A stretch of DNA of 64,000 nucleotides from Siphonodentalium dalli (GCA_032622095.1 CP136068.1:134609989-134673988), one strand, 5' to 3'. Shown: positions 44,470 to 54,917, counted from the first letter of the stretch. The notes: generated from the letters alone by a model not told the origin. Numbers and translations: made by a program.

Positions 44470-47400
44470 ATGCCTAAGAAAATAACTGTGATCAAAGGGC
44501 CAGCACAGTCAACAAAGGAGACAGAGAACACAACTGTAACTGACTGGTCAAAGTGTGTCATATGTCAAAAGAACAAATTGGATAATGCCGACAAACTAGT
44601 ATGTCCTGCTGATTCTACACGGGCCAAGCTTGCTCGAAATATTGGTCATTCAAGGGAGCTTGATGAGATGCCAGTTTACATAACGGAAGCTAGGATTAAT
44701 GATGGAGATGGTGCTGAAAATACCTTACAGCGGCATCAGGCTTTGTGGCATAAAGGGTGCTTCAATAAATTTGATGATCATCATTTAAATAGGAAAAGGA
44801 AGACCACTGAAGTTTCCCAGCACAGTCCTGTTAAAACACGATCATTAATTGGATCGCCAGATAAACTATCAAAAGATGTTTGCTTCTTTGACTGTGATAT
44901 AGTGAATGGGACATTTTTACATCAAACAGAAACAAAGGAAGTGACATCTAACGTCAAGAGAGCAGCTGAATTTTTGGATGACAGAAAACTCCTAGTCAAA
45001 TTAGCCACAACAGATATGGTTGCTCAGGATGCTAAGTACCATAGACGATGCCTCATAGAGTTATACAACAGAGAACGGACAGCAAGGAGAGAGCAAGAAC
45101 GCGAAACTGAAAATTCTTTCAAAAAATGTCAAGTTTTGTCTGAGTTAGTGTCATATATCAATGAAGAAAGAGAAGCTGATATATGTCCAGTATTCCTTTT
45201 GTCGGATCTTCGCAAAATGTACAGTGATCGAATGAAACAGTTAGGAATTGAGAGTGACAGTAAAATACACAGTACTCGATTAAAGGAAGATTTACTGAAA
45301 CATGTTCCCAATTTATCAGCACACTCTGAAGGTCGTGGCGGTACAGTGATGCTTGGGTTCGAAGATGACATTACTGAATCAATACAGCAAGCTAGTTCCG
45401 GCTTAGATGCTTCCTCTGATGCCATTGTTTTAGCCAAGGCGGCTAATATCGTGAGGCGAGAAATGTTCAACAAAGTCAACATGTTCAATGGCTCATTCTC
45501 TCGTAATTGTGAGGCAGATTCTGTTCCAGATAAACTACAATGTCTGATTGACATGATCCTGGAAGGCCCAAGTATTAACCACCAATCAGCATCTGTAACC
45601 AAATCTGCAAGCTCAGCAATTTCGCAACTCATAATATTCAACAGTGTTAAACATAAGCGAGACGAAAAGATTACAGCTGTAAAACATAGAACCGACAGAG
45701 AAACTCCGTTGCCAATATACCTTAGCCTGCTATTACATGCTCACACAAGAAAAAAGTCAATTGTCGATTCACTCCATCAGCATGGATTGTGCATATCTTA
45801 TGATCGAATGATGAGCTTATCCACAAAGTTAGCAAATGATGTATGTGATATCTACCACAGGGAGCAAGTAGTCTGCCCACCCACTCTGAATAAAGGAATA
45901 TTTGTAACAGGAGCAGTGGATAATGTGGACCACAATCCGAGTTCAAGATCTGCAAAGGATAGCTTTCATGGGACTGCCATTTCTCTAACACAGCAACAGT
46001 TGATTGATGAGTCCACTTTGTCAACAAATATGTCCAATTCAAGACATCGTCTAGTATATGACACACCAGAGTTCACTGCGAAATCACACAAGATACGCCC
46101 CCTACCAGATTTATATACAGATATCAAACCTGTTCTTTCACGCAGAACTGCAATGTTTGTCCCGGTTTCGACAATCAGCCCTGTCTCTTCGGGTGGATTG
46201 ATAAATGGCGATGTTTTAAAAGATGAGCTGAACTGGGTCCAAAGTGTTAAACAAAGCTGCCAGCAAACAGATTGCAGTCCTGTAGAAAATGTGTCATGGT
46301 CAGCATACCATGCGAGTGTGGCGAACATAACACAGCAGAAGTCACAGACAGTGCTCCTGCCACTGTTTGCAGAGAATGCAAATTCTATCAGTATGATCCG
46401 TCATTGCATGGACTGCATCTTCATGGCTACCAAACAGCTGAATCAGAACCAGGTTCCTGTATTTGCTGCTGACCAGCCACTCTATGCACTGGCAAAAGAG
46501 GTACAATGGAGGTGGCCAGATATATATGGGGAACATATGTGTGTGGTGATGATGGGCTCATTGCATATTGAGATGTCGTTCCTCCATCTTATCGGGCAGT
46601 GGCTGGAAGGGAGTGGATGGGAGAGTATTCTCGTTAAGTCTAACGTTACAACACCAGGCAGGGCTCATAGCTTCATCGACAGTCATCACGTAACGCAGAG
46701 TAGATGGGCTCATCAAGTGACACTGGTTGTATTATACCTCATGAAACGCCAAGCTTATGATGATTACCTCAGCAATTCAGATAATGACCCTCTGAATTTT
46801 CAAAACTGGTGTGAAAGAGAAATGGACAGGCATCCGCAATTCTTCTACTGGAATACAGTTATGCAGCTGGAATCGCTGTTGATGAGATTTATGAGGTCAA
46901 TCAGAGAGGGTAACTTTGATCTATTCATAGCTGTTTGCGAAGAAATTGTACCATGGATGTTCCTGATGGATCACACGCATTATGCGAGATGGATGTCAGT
47001 CCATGTTCGAGATCTGTCTACTTTGGAAGTCAAACACCCAGACATATACAATAACTTTTGTGCTGGAAAATTCGTCGTTCAGAAGACAAGTCATAAATTT
47101 TCCAGTATTGCTCTGGATCACAACCATGAGCAGATGATAAAGATAGTGAAAGGCGATGGAGGCGTGATTGGCTTAACTGGTGATCCTGTGTCACTCTTGC
47201 GTTGGTCGAATGCTGGACCAGAGATAGCAAGATTGATCACCGAGTTTATGGAGAGCAAGCCACTACGGAATAAAGATCAAAGACATCATGAACAATATCC
47301 AAGTATTCAAAAAGAATTTCTCACCAATGTGGAGAATCTTTTGGCTTCATTTTGTAAAGTGGGAAATCCTTTCATTGACACCAAGGGTGAGTTAACAACA

Positions 47401-49053
47401 TTGGACACAAATATTGTGATGGATCAATCGATTGTGGACCAGATGCGAATGGCAGCAGACATGGGACAGGGTCAATATGAGAAGTTCAAGCTGGAGAGAC
47501 TTGTTACTTGCGAATTACCTCTCGATGATGTCATCAGCAAGAATATGGTCAAACTATTTCGCTCTCCAACAAAGAAGACAAAGGGCAGAAAAGATCTGCA
47601 GTTAACATCATTGAAGTCAGATATTGCTTTGTTCTCCAGAATGTACATTGGGTGCCTTGGTCGAGGTGGGGACATATTAGAATTCTTTAAACACGAAAAC
47701 AGCCCATATCCACCAGCTCTGACTGACATGGGAAACATGAGAACGGGAAATAAAGCAGATCTAGCACAATGTCTTGAAAATACTTCACCTCTGGCTGTGT
47801 GTTCTGCAGATTTACCAACAGTGGATGCAGAAATAATTGATGGTGCTGCATTGGTTCATAACCTGTCACCGAGAGTTGCTAACAGTAAAGACCTGAAAAC
47901 TTTTTATGACTATGCAAATACAATCTTCATGCCGTATATAGTCTCACTGTTGGAAAGAGTGAAGCGAGTTGACATTGTTTGGGATATTTACCTACCAGAT
48001 TCCCTGAAGACTTCAACTCGTGAACGACGAGGCACCGGAGAACGTCGCCATGTAACATCTGAAACACCACTGCCATCGAAATGGGGAGATTTCTTACATA
48101 ATGAGTCAAACAAAGCTGAACTCTTCTACTTCCTGGCCGAATATGTGTCATGCCAAACAGTACAGTATGGAAAGTGCATAGTGACAACGATCGAGGACAA
48201 GGTTTTGATCACAGGAAACGAATCAGCACATGCACTGAACAGTCTGCAACCTTGCAATCATGAGGAAGCCGACACTCGAATTATCATACATATGTCAGAC
48301 TGTGCGGCTAAGGGGTACAAAAGGATCATAGTACGGGCTAATGACACAGATATTCTTGTCCTCGCTACCGCATATGTAAATCGTTTGAAATTGGCAGAGG
48401 TATGGGTTATTGTTGGAGCTGGAAAGTCGAAGAGATACCTCGCTGCCCATGCTATTGCAAATAACATCGGAAATGCTAAGTCAGAAGTTTTACCTCTATT
48501 TCACAGTCTCACCGGATGTGACACAGTGTCCTTCTTCAGCAGCTGTGGGAAGAAAACCTTTTGGGAAACATGGAAAAATTATGATGAATTGACTGAGGCT
48601 CTTCAGCTTTTGAAGGAGTATGACGGTACTTTCAACAAGGCAGCATTTACAGTCATACAACATTTCATCATCATGTCATACAGTAGGGTCTGTCAGGAAT
48701 CGACAGTGGATGAGGCAAGGAGATTTTTGTTCACTGAGGGTAGACAGATTGTAAACATTCCACCTACTGAAGCAGCTCTCACGGAACATGTCAAACGGGC
48801 AGTATATCAAGGAGTGTGCGTATGGAACCAGTCTGACATCAGACAACAACGACTTCCTGATCCATCATTGTACGGATGGAAAAAGCGAGATGACAAATGG
48901 GTTCCCGTCTGGACAGAGCTTGCAGAAGCATCAAAAGCGTGTAGAGAATTGGTTAAATGTGGTTGCAAAAAGGCTTGTCGTGGGATGTGTAGTTGCAAGA
49001 AAAACATGCTGAAATGTACTGAACTGTGCAGTTGCAAAGGCGGCTGTGATTGA
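44470..49053 (+). CDS. Academ-like transposase with XPG nuclease, copy B (1527 aa, intact)
   Basis: A single uninterrupted frame. Zinc-like motifs occupy the N-terminus: C29-x2-C32 with H94-x2-C97, and C138-x3-C142 with H191-x2-C194. The core follows: DNVDHN (484-489), the AADQPLY box (Asp668), SLHIEMSF (697-704), and LDHNHEQ (Glu887) then KGDGG. These are candidate catalytic acids of an RNase H-like fold. An XPG/FEN1-like domain has Asp1124, Asp1172, Glu1266, Asp1268, Asp1292, Asp1294 and Asp1351 (GCDT). A cysteine-rich tail (1497-1526) resembles CXC DNA-binding domains. The likely role is nuclear DNA cutting and joining for transposition. The ATG is the first in frame after an acceptor-like CATTGCAG (44426-44433). 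It is paralogous to the broken minus-strand gene. Confidence 0.85.
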   Translation: MPKKITVIKGPAQSTKETENTTVTDWSKCVICQKNKLDNADKLVCPADSTRAKLARNIGHSRELDEMPVYITEARINDGDGAENTLQRHQALWHKGCFNKFDDHHLNRKRKTTEVSQHSPVKTRSLIGSPDKLSKDVCFFDCDIVNGTFLHQTETKEVTSNVKRAAEFLDDRKLLVKLATTDMVAQDAKYHRRCLIELYNRERTARREQERETENSFKKCQVLSELVSYINEEREADICPVFLLSDLRKMYSDRMKQLGIESDSKIHSTRLKEDLLKHVPNLSAHSEGRGGTVMLGFEDDITESIQQASSGLDASSDAIVLAKAANIVRREMFNKVNMFNGSFSRNCEADSVPDKLQCLIDMILEGPSINHQSASVTKSASSAISQLIIFNSVKHKRDEKITAVKHRTDRETPLPIYLSLLLHAHTRKKSIVDSLHQHGLCISYDRMMSLSTKLANDVCDIYHREQVVCPPTLNKGIFVTGAVDNVDHNPSSRSAKDSFHGTAISLTQQQLIDESTLSTNMSNSRHRLVYDTPEFTAKSHKIRPLPDLYTDIKPVLSRRTAMFVPVSTISPVSSGGLINGDVLKDELNWVQSVKQSCQQTDCSPVENVSWSAYHASVANITQQKSQTVLLPLFAENANSISMIRHCMDCIFMATKQLNQNQVPVFAADQPLYALAKEVQWRWPDIYGEHMCVVMMGSLHIEMSFLHLIGQWLEGSGWESILVKSNVTTPGRAHSFIDSHHVTQSRWAHQVTLVVLYLMKRQAYDDYLSNSDNDPLNFQNWCEREMDRHPQFFYWNTVMQLESLLMRFMRSIREGNFDLFIAVCEEIVPWMFLMDHTHYARWMSVHVRDLSTLEVKHPDIYNNFCAGKFVVQKTSHKFSSIALDHNHEQMIKIVKGDGGVIGLTGDPVSLLRWSNAGPEIARLITEFMESKPLRNKDQRHHEQYPSIQKEFLTNVENLLASFCKVGNPFIDTKGELTTLDTNIVMDQSIVDQMRMAADMGQGQYEKFKLERLVTCELPLDDVISKNMVKLFRSPTKKTKGRKDLQLTSLKSDIALFSRMYIGCLGRGGDILEFFKHENSPYPPALTDMGNMRTGNKADLAQCLENTSPLAVCSADLPTVDAEIIDGAALVHNLSPRVANSKDLKTFYDYANTIFMPYIVSLLERVKRVDIVWDIYLPDSLKTSTRERRGTGERRHVTSETPLPSKWGDFLHNESNKAELFYFLAEYVSCQTVQYGKCIVTTIEDKVLITGNESAHALNSLQPCNHEEADTRIIIHMSDCAAKGYKRIIVRANDTDILVLATAYVNRLKLAEVWVIVGAGKSKRYLAAHAIANNIGNAKSEVLPLFHSLTGCDTVSFFSSCGKKTFWETWKNYDELTEALQLLKEYDGTFNKAAFTVIQHFIIMSYSRVCQESTVDEARRFLFTEGRQIVNIPPTEAALTEHVKRAVYQGVCVWNQSDIRQQRLPDPSLYGWKKRDDKWVPVWTELAEASKACRELVKCGCKKACRGMCSCKKNMLKCTELCSCKGGCD

Positions 49054-49454
49054 CTGTTTCTATCTCATGTATCTTGAGGTTTATGCAGTGTGTGTCACCA
49101 AATATTATAACATACAACATATTAGGACACACCTAATCACGCATAGTGTTTGTAATATAGAATTTGAGGATTTATTAGCGGGTCAAAGTTCTCAAGTAAA
49201 TCATGTTTCCCAATTTCACTTAACGCAAACGATGTGGCTAAACATATGTAATGGTCTGAACACCATGTATGCCTTTAACTGTTTGTATTGAACATACAGG
49301 TTCAAATTTGAGTTGCTTATATTGGATATAATCATATAGTCTTTAAATACAGCACCCAATTCGAACAAATATATTTTCTTGATTGAAATGAGAAGAAAAA
49401 ATGACAAATTTAGTAAAATTTTAAGTTCAAGGTCATTAAATAATTAAAGATCTG

Positions 49455-49460
49455 AATAAA
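49455..49460 (+). promoter_or_regulatory. Candidate polyadenylation signal AATAAA
   Basis: A canonical AATAAA lies about 400 bp after the stop of the 1527-aa gene and inside the transposon end. In AT-rich DNA such a hexamer is frequent, so support is positional only. Confidence 0.3.
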
Positions 49461-49582
49461 ACATGGATGAGTTGCTGTATTAATCCAGAGATCACCTCTA
49501 GATATCTGAAAAATGAATACTATGTAAAATGAAATCAATTCTTACTCCTATGTGGGCACCCCTGGAAGCTTATAGTGAAATT

Positions 49583-49740
49583 TCATGCTGGTGACCTTGA
49601 CCTTGACCTCAAGGTCATGTAGTGGGTCTGTGAATTTGGGTCTCGCTTCGAACTGAACCCCCATAGTCTACACTATATGTATGCCAATTTTCATGCTTTT
49701 ATCCAGATTTGCACACCCCATTGGCTTACAGCCCCCACTA
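49583..49740 (-). repeat. Right subterminal sequence, mirrored at 40125-40295
   Basis: In reverse complement it reads GGCTGTAAG, GGATAAAAGCATGAAAAT, ATGGGGGTTC, AAGCGAGACCCAAA and ATGACCTTGAG in the same order as the internal copy. It includes several nuclear-receptor-type half sites (TGACCTTGACCTTGACCT, 49592-49609, then AAGGTCA). Confidence 0.65.
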
Positions 49741-49875
49741 AAAAAGCTCAACTCGGATTCGCGGGGACTTTTCACACTTTATCCGCAATGTGTGTCCCGG
49801 AAACATATAAAAAAATCAGCTTTCTCCGATTTTTTTCCTTACTTTCTCATTTTTATGTCTAATGTGCCTGGACTA
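49741..49875 (-). repeat. Right terminal inverted repeat of the Academ-type element
   Basis: Mirror of 34526-34650; its outer end is CTAATGTGCCTGGACTA, followed directly by CTA. Confidence 0.8.
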
Positions 49876-49878
49876 CTA

Positions 49879-50839
49879 ACCTTTTTTCGGATGTTAACAA
49901 GAACAAAGATGGCATCTACTAAGATCACTCGATTCGTTATGTTAATATACCACACTTGAAATAGGAAAATATCCGACACCAAAATCCAGATCGCGGCCGA
50001 AATGAGAACATTTGCAAAAATGTTGACATAATGATGATATACACCATAATCCACATATATCATTTTGGGATATTTTCGTTCAATACATATTTTCCAAAAT
50101 GCCCGGGGGGTCTGGAAAAAATTTGCAGACACGAGGCCCAAAAACATTTGTTCCGACAACAAGTTACCCACCACCCCCTACTTGTAAAAAAAATAATTTT
50201 GCTTTACAAAATTTGGGACCCCACCCTTAATCTATATTTGACACTTTTTAATTGTTTGTTACTTACTTTTTTATTAGGAATGCCATCCCAAATGTATTCC
50301 TTGTTGACTCTTGTTTCCAATCCTGTTTTACAAGTCACTAAAATTTAATAAACATGTCCTACCATACCGTTTAGTCTTCACCATTATTATTGACTTAATA
50401 AAAATAAATGGCGTGAAACAATTCTATCCCAATCTGCTTCAATTATATTGATATAGTTACTTTATTCTGTGAAACAAACTATGCATAAACCTGTATGCAC
50501 ACCGAATCTAACCCCAACATGATTTTGAACGTGTTAATGTTGTACACTCCAGTGTTAAAACCAGGTGACTTCCGGGTCCATTTCCTGTGTGTGAAATGGT
50601 ATTGTATGTGAATTTGGTGACTGAATCGGAGGTTCAGAGCCAGTCAGTATGCTAGAAACTATGGTTTGATGTCTGGAAGGGCGAGGTGGCACTACACGGG
50701 TTTAGCCCTGTGTTTACATTTTTCGTTACCGTTTGAGTAATACGCATGTCGCTCATACAGTCTAATCGTTCTACGGGGCTAAAGCTATATTATACCAATG
50801 ACGTCCCATGACACATACATACCAAGCTACACAAAACAA
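49879..50839. other. No gene seen; right flank of the Academ element
   Basis: Frames on both strands are short and unremarkable. Confidence 0.5.
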
Positions 50840-50945
50840 AATATGTTAAAGATGATCTGTCTCTTCCTAGAACAAGTTTTATATAGTTTCCTGGGTATAA
50901 AATAATATATATGAATCGAAGACCCCTGTCCGGAAACAATTCAAT
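50840..50945 (+). repeat. Solo copy of the tail of the 95-bp-unit repeat
   Basis: AAGATGATCTGTCTCTTCCT, TATAGTTTCC, ATGAATCGAAGACC and CCTGTCCGGAAAC match, with changes, the tail at 23229-23345 and 25868-25985. No 95-bp units precede it. Confidence 0.7.
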
Positions 50946-51264
50946 ATATGCACTATGACATGTATAGCAGAAACCCACCTATTATAATAAGCGCGTGTGA
51001 AAAAGATCTTGTGAGTTGACGTAGATTAAAAACTCAAGTTTCAAATTTCAAAATAATTAGGCTTGCTTTCAAAAGTTCAGTTGAATTTCATCTGAAGCCA
51101 GTGGTTTATATCGATCACGTGGTCGTTGTTAAGCGCTTGAAAATCTTATATTGGGCTGATTAAGGTGCTGCGTGGTCTATAATCTCAAATTATCGGTAGA
51201 TTTTGTGAAAATAAATAAGACTACATTCAGCTATTTTATGGGAATAAATCATCAGAAAGCTATA

Positions 51265-51445
51265 TAAATATAAGAAACGAATGTTGTTGGTGTGTCTGTG
51301 ATTGTGGGATACGGCGCTGTTGTTGTTGTGGCACATTTATACAGTGAACCATTTCGCGGTTCAGACAATATGCCACAACGAACACCGCGCCGTATCCCTC
51401 AATAACATATACACACCCACTACATTCATCTCTTAAATATACGCG
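51265..51445. repeat. Foldback hairpin with GC-rich stem
   Basis: The left arm GGGATACGGCGC...GTTGTTGTGGCA is mirrored by TGCCACAACGAACACCGCGCCGTATCCC in the right arm, with the loop near 51345-51355. Similarity of the arms extends outward with mismatches to about 51265 and 51445. Confidence 0.75.
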
Positions 51446-51662
51446 GTTAATAAGTTGCATCTTTCGAAATTTTGCTTGAGTGGCAAAACTGCAAAACATG
51501 TTAAAACTTCATCTTTTGAAAATCGATATATATGGCTGTATTCATACCTCCTATTAATGGGCTCATGGGACCTATCTAAATATATTATTGTATAGAAAAC
51601 GTACAAATGGTGGTTTTATGGTGTCAAATCGGACAGCGCATCTTTAATAAAGAATAGCATGC

Positions 51663-51877
51663 ACAGTAATGCCCAAAGTAATTGACCACTTAACCACAGC
51701 ATAATTATGGGTAATTTTTCAGGATTTAGTCGGAAATGTTGCTTGTTGCCATTCATCGGAAAGCTCTCGTCGAGAGCTTTCCTATGAATGGCAACAAGCC
51801 ATATTTCAGACTAAATCCTGAAAAATTACCCATAATTCTGCTGTGGTTAAGGGGTCTATTACTTTGGGCATTACTGT
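51663..51877. repeat. Foldback hairpin MITE with long clean stem
   Basis: It starts ACAGTAATGCCCAAAGTAAT and ends with the mirror. The arms run about 105 bp through TTAACCACAGCA and GGTAATTTTTCAGGATTTAG to the axis CTCTCGTCGAGAG near 51770. Few mismatches. Target duplication not resolved. Confidence 0.8.
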
Positions 51878-52249
51878 AACTATGAACTTCAAGTATTGGC
51901 TTTGCATTCATATGTACCTTTTTCACTTAATTGAACCTTGGAATATGTAACAATTGAGCATAAAGCCTGGTATCACACGTCAATATGTTGGTACCCCCGG
52001 GATATTAGTGTTTCCACGGTAAGTATTTGCACATCGGTATACAACATTAGTGCCCTATAGTGCAGTGGTTACACCGAGTCAATACCGCGGTACAAATGTT
52101 TATACTTTACGCAAAAACTCAACAATTGAGTTCAATCTAAATAGAGATAATGTGTACACTTCAAGTGGCATGCATTGTGGAGAGGTTTCGATATCTGGTG
52201 AATTAAATTTAACCCACACACGTCGTGTACGCCATTAGAGTTTGCTTAA

Positions 52250-52743
52250 AGGTACGGTTGGCCTTGGCGGTGGGTATCCTGTGAAAATATTTCCACCCGT
52301 CAAAAACCGCCACAAACAGAAAGAACAACAAAATGTAGACAGACTTTGTCCGTATACATATAATAAATATCGCATAAACAGTATGTTATTGTCATATATT
52401 TGACCATTGTTATGTAAACAAAAGCATAAAAAGTTACTTTTCTGGTGTTTGTTTATATTATGATGGTAAACATAAAGAGCGTTCTTTGTTGGTGAATTCC
52501 TTATATGGAACGAATAAAGAGCGTTTATGCCATTTGTGTGTGATTAGCCAGCAGCATTGTGCTGTCTTCTGTAACACAATCAGGCTCGTGCTTAGGTAAA
52601 ATATAGTAAATCTTTATGATAACATACTGTTTACGCGATGGTCATGGTATATATGAACAAAACTGTATGCGTGTTAATGTTTTTCTGTTTACGGTGATTG
52701 GAACAAATATGAATATTTTCGACAACTAAGGCCTCACGTGCCT
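52250..52743. mobile_element. Kolobok-like MITE (TTAA flanks)
   Basis: It starts AGGTACGGTTGGCCTT and ends with a mirror reading AGGCACGTGAGGCCTT. TTAA lies on both sides (52246-52249 and 52744-52747). The interior is partly palindromic (AACAGTATGTTAT near 52379, mirrored near 52620). No ORF. Confidence 0.6.
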
Positions 52744-52747
52744 TTAA

Positions 52748-52952
52748 CCTTTTCCTGACTGCAGCTTCCTGAATTTTGTTATAAAACCCTGTGCCAATGT
52801 ATTCTCTTGTATATTCGAGTCTCCCATAGGAAGTCTCACATATATAAGATAATGCATTGCATGGGCTAACAATATTTACCTTGACCTTGTAAAGGAATGC
52901 ACTGGCTCGGGGGTCTTTAATGCTGCACCAGCGCAGCCCCCGTCTTAACGGG
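52748..52952. mobile_element. Diverged piggyBac-like MITE, family 2
   Basis: It begins just after the TTAA that closes the previous element and ends before TTAA at 52953-52956. The left arm (TGACTGCAGCTTCCTGA, then ACCCTGTGCCAATGTATTCTC) follows the order of the family at 7107-7215. The right end is poorly conserved. The hairpin module is present but worn. Confidence 0.5.
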
Positions 52953-53186
52953 TTAACCTATACATTACCAAATGGGTTATCCAATCAGTAATGAAAGTAT
53001 ATACATATATACATTTCATGGAATGGTCTAGTCTTCATCTGGATGGATGTTCATGACACATGAGTAAACGACAGACAATAGCAAGTCCAAAAGTTCATTT
53101 ATCATATAATAAAGTTCAACAATATGTTCTTTTGATATAAGGGTAAAAACTCGTCGATGAGTATTTAGTAAAGAAAGGATCATTAA

Positions 53187-53578
53187 CCCTTTACCCAACA
53201 AACCGGCCAAAACCGGCCAAATAAAGCTTCAACAGCCTAAAATATCTTCGGTCTGTCTCAATAGAACCATACACATATGGATATCATTGGAACCGGCTCC
53301 TTGACCACATTGTGATAGTTACAGTTATGCCCTGTGCCAATGCATTCTCTTATATATGCGAGTCGACCATAGGTCGCCTCGCATATATAAGAGAATGCAT
53401 TGGCCTAAATAAAATATTTGTTTAACACTTTTTACCATTTTTTCTTACATTCTTTAACAATTTTATAATTTTTAATGTGTTAAGCCAATGCATTCTCTTA
53501 TATATGCGAGGCGACCTATGGTCGACTCGCATATATAAGAGAATGCATTGGCACAGGGCCGTTCTGTTGGGTAAAGGG
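53187..53578 (-). mobile_element. piggyBac-like MITE, family 3, copy 1
   Basis: Ends CCCTTTACCCAACA and mirror. Inside are two copies of the hairpin module (CCAATGCATTCTCTTATATA through to its mirror) at about 53336-53404 and 53485-53553. It is the mirror image of the copy at 54536-54917. TTAA precedes its left end, but its right end runs into ATCATTAACCC, so the flanks share a longer direct repeat (GGATCATTAACCC). Confidence 0.8.
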
Positions 53579-53586
53579 ATCATTAA

Positions 53587-54531
53587 CCCATGTTCAAATT
53601 GCATATAACTGACCCGAATATTTTTAACTACCATGGGATGGAACCATTTGAGACAACACATTCACAGCATATTAAGATAAAAACGAATTCTATACGATGA
53701 TGCTTAAATATTTTAACCCACCTATTTTCACTCCTCGTTCTATCGTTTATCGCTTTTATTCTAATTATATTTCATAACACTAAGTCACTACAAATCGAAA
53801 ATACGAACAACCATTGTTGAATCTTTAATACTACATGTACACAATTTGGTTCATGCTATCATGGAGCTGCCTATATATAATTTTATAGGAATATCGGCAA
53901 AATAATGTTAATCAAATTTCGGTGCTCCCCACATAACACATACTGAATCGAAACAAACATTACGTTATTACCTTCAATCGGCGTGGACCGAATTAATCCG
54001 GCATTTTGGAAAAACACGTGATTTAGGGCAAAAATTTCCGACCAGGAATGCATATTATATATGGTCTCATTGTGTGCGCAAATGATTTTTCTAATAGATA
54101 AATTGTTTAAAATCGCGCCAAGATGCCGTTGTTTTCCCAGTGAAATGTCGAAAGTTTAGCCATTTTTAACACTTCGGCCGCCATATTGGATTTTTTGTCG
54201 ATATTTGGCTAATTTGTAAGGGCTAATTATATTTACTATAATGGCGATCAAAAATTACCTGGTGCATATCGAACAAAGTGGCCACCACGATGGACGCCAT
54301 CTTGTATGGAGTCTATGCGGCCACTTTCTTGTTAACAACCGAAAAGAAATTGGAGGATAAGTAAACAAAAGAGATGATGTTGAGACATGTGGTGTGTAAA
54401 GATCGACCAATATCTCCTGGACTCGTCTGTGAAAAGTTGAAAAGTTAGGGTTATCATATGGCAGGTGTATACCTACTTGTATATATACCTTTGGTGGAGA
54501 ACGAAGACAAAAAGGTGTTTATTAACCCTTT
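53587..54531. other. Spacer between inverted MITEs; no gene seen
   Basis: Contains two GGCCGCCAT/GACGCCATCTTG-like words but no protein-like frame. Confidence 0.5.
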
Positions 54532-54535
54532 ACCC

Positions 54536-54917
54536 AACAGAACGGCCCTGTGCCAATGCATTCTCTTATATATGCGAGTCGACCATAGGTCGCCTCGCAT
54601 ATATAAGAGAATGCATTGGCTTAACACATTAAAAATTATAAAATTGTTAAAGAATGTAAGAAAAAATGGTAAAAAGTGTTAAAAAAAGATATTTTTTAAG
54701 CCAATGCATTCTCTTATATATGCGAGGCGACCTATGGTCGACTCGCATATATAAGAGAATGCATTGGCACAGGGCATAACTGTAACTATCACAATGTGGT
54801 CAAGGAGCCGGTTCCAATGATATCCATATTTGTATGGTTATATTGAGACAGACCGAAGATATTTTAGGCTGTTGAAGCTTTATTTGGCCGGTTTTGGCCG
54901 GTTTGTTGGGTAAAGGG
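54536..54917 (+). mobile_element. piggyBac-like MITE, family 3, copy 2
   Basis: Ends CCCTTTACCCAACAGAACGG and the mirror of CCCTTTACCCAACAAACCGG, with exact TTAA on both sides (54532-54535 and 54918-54921). It carries two hairpin modules (about 54551-54620 and 54700-54769) and a unique part near the right end (GAGCCGGTTCCAATGATATC). It lies about 960 bp from the inverted copy 1. Confidence 0.85.

Larger units (their letters stand above)
34526..49875. mobile_element. Academ-type DNA transposon, about 15.35 kb, two transposase genes
   Basis: Both ends start TAGTCCAGGCACATTAG in inverted orientation (34526-34542 and 49859-49875). They stay similar for about 125 bp through AAAAAAATCGGAGAAAGCTG and TCCGAGTTGAGC. 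A 3-bp CTA duplication flanks the element (34523-34525 and 49876-49878). The two large genes inside are read outward from the centre: a broken one on the minus strand (39268 to 35218) and an intact one on the plus strand (44470 to 49053). Both combine a DDE-like core with an XPG-like nuclease. Transposase plus XPG nuclease, 3-4 bp duplications and pyrimidine-purine ends are what I know of the Academ superfamily. The centre has later insertions. Two adjoining elements sharing outer ends is an alternative. Confidence 0.72.
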
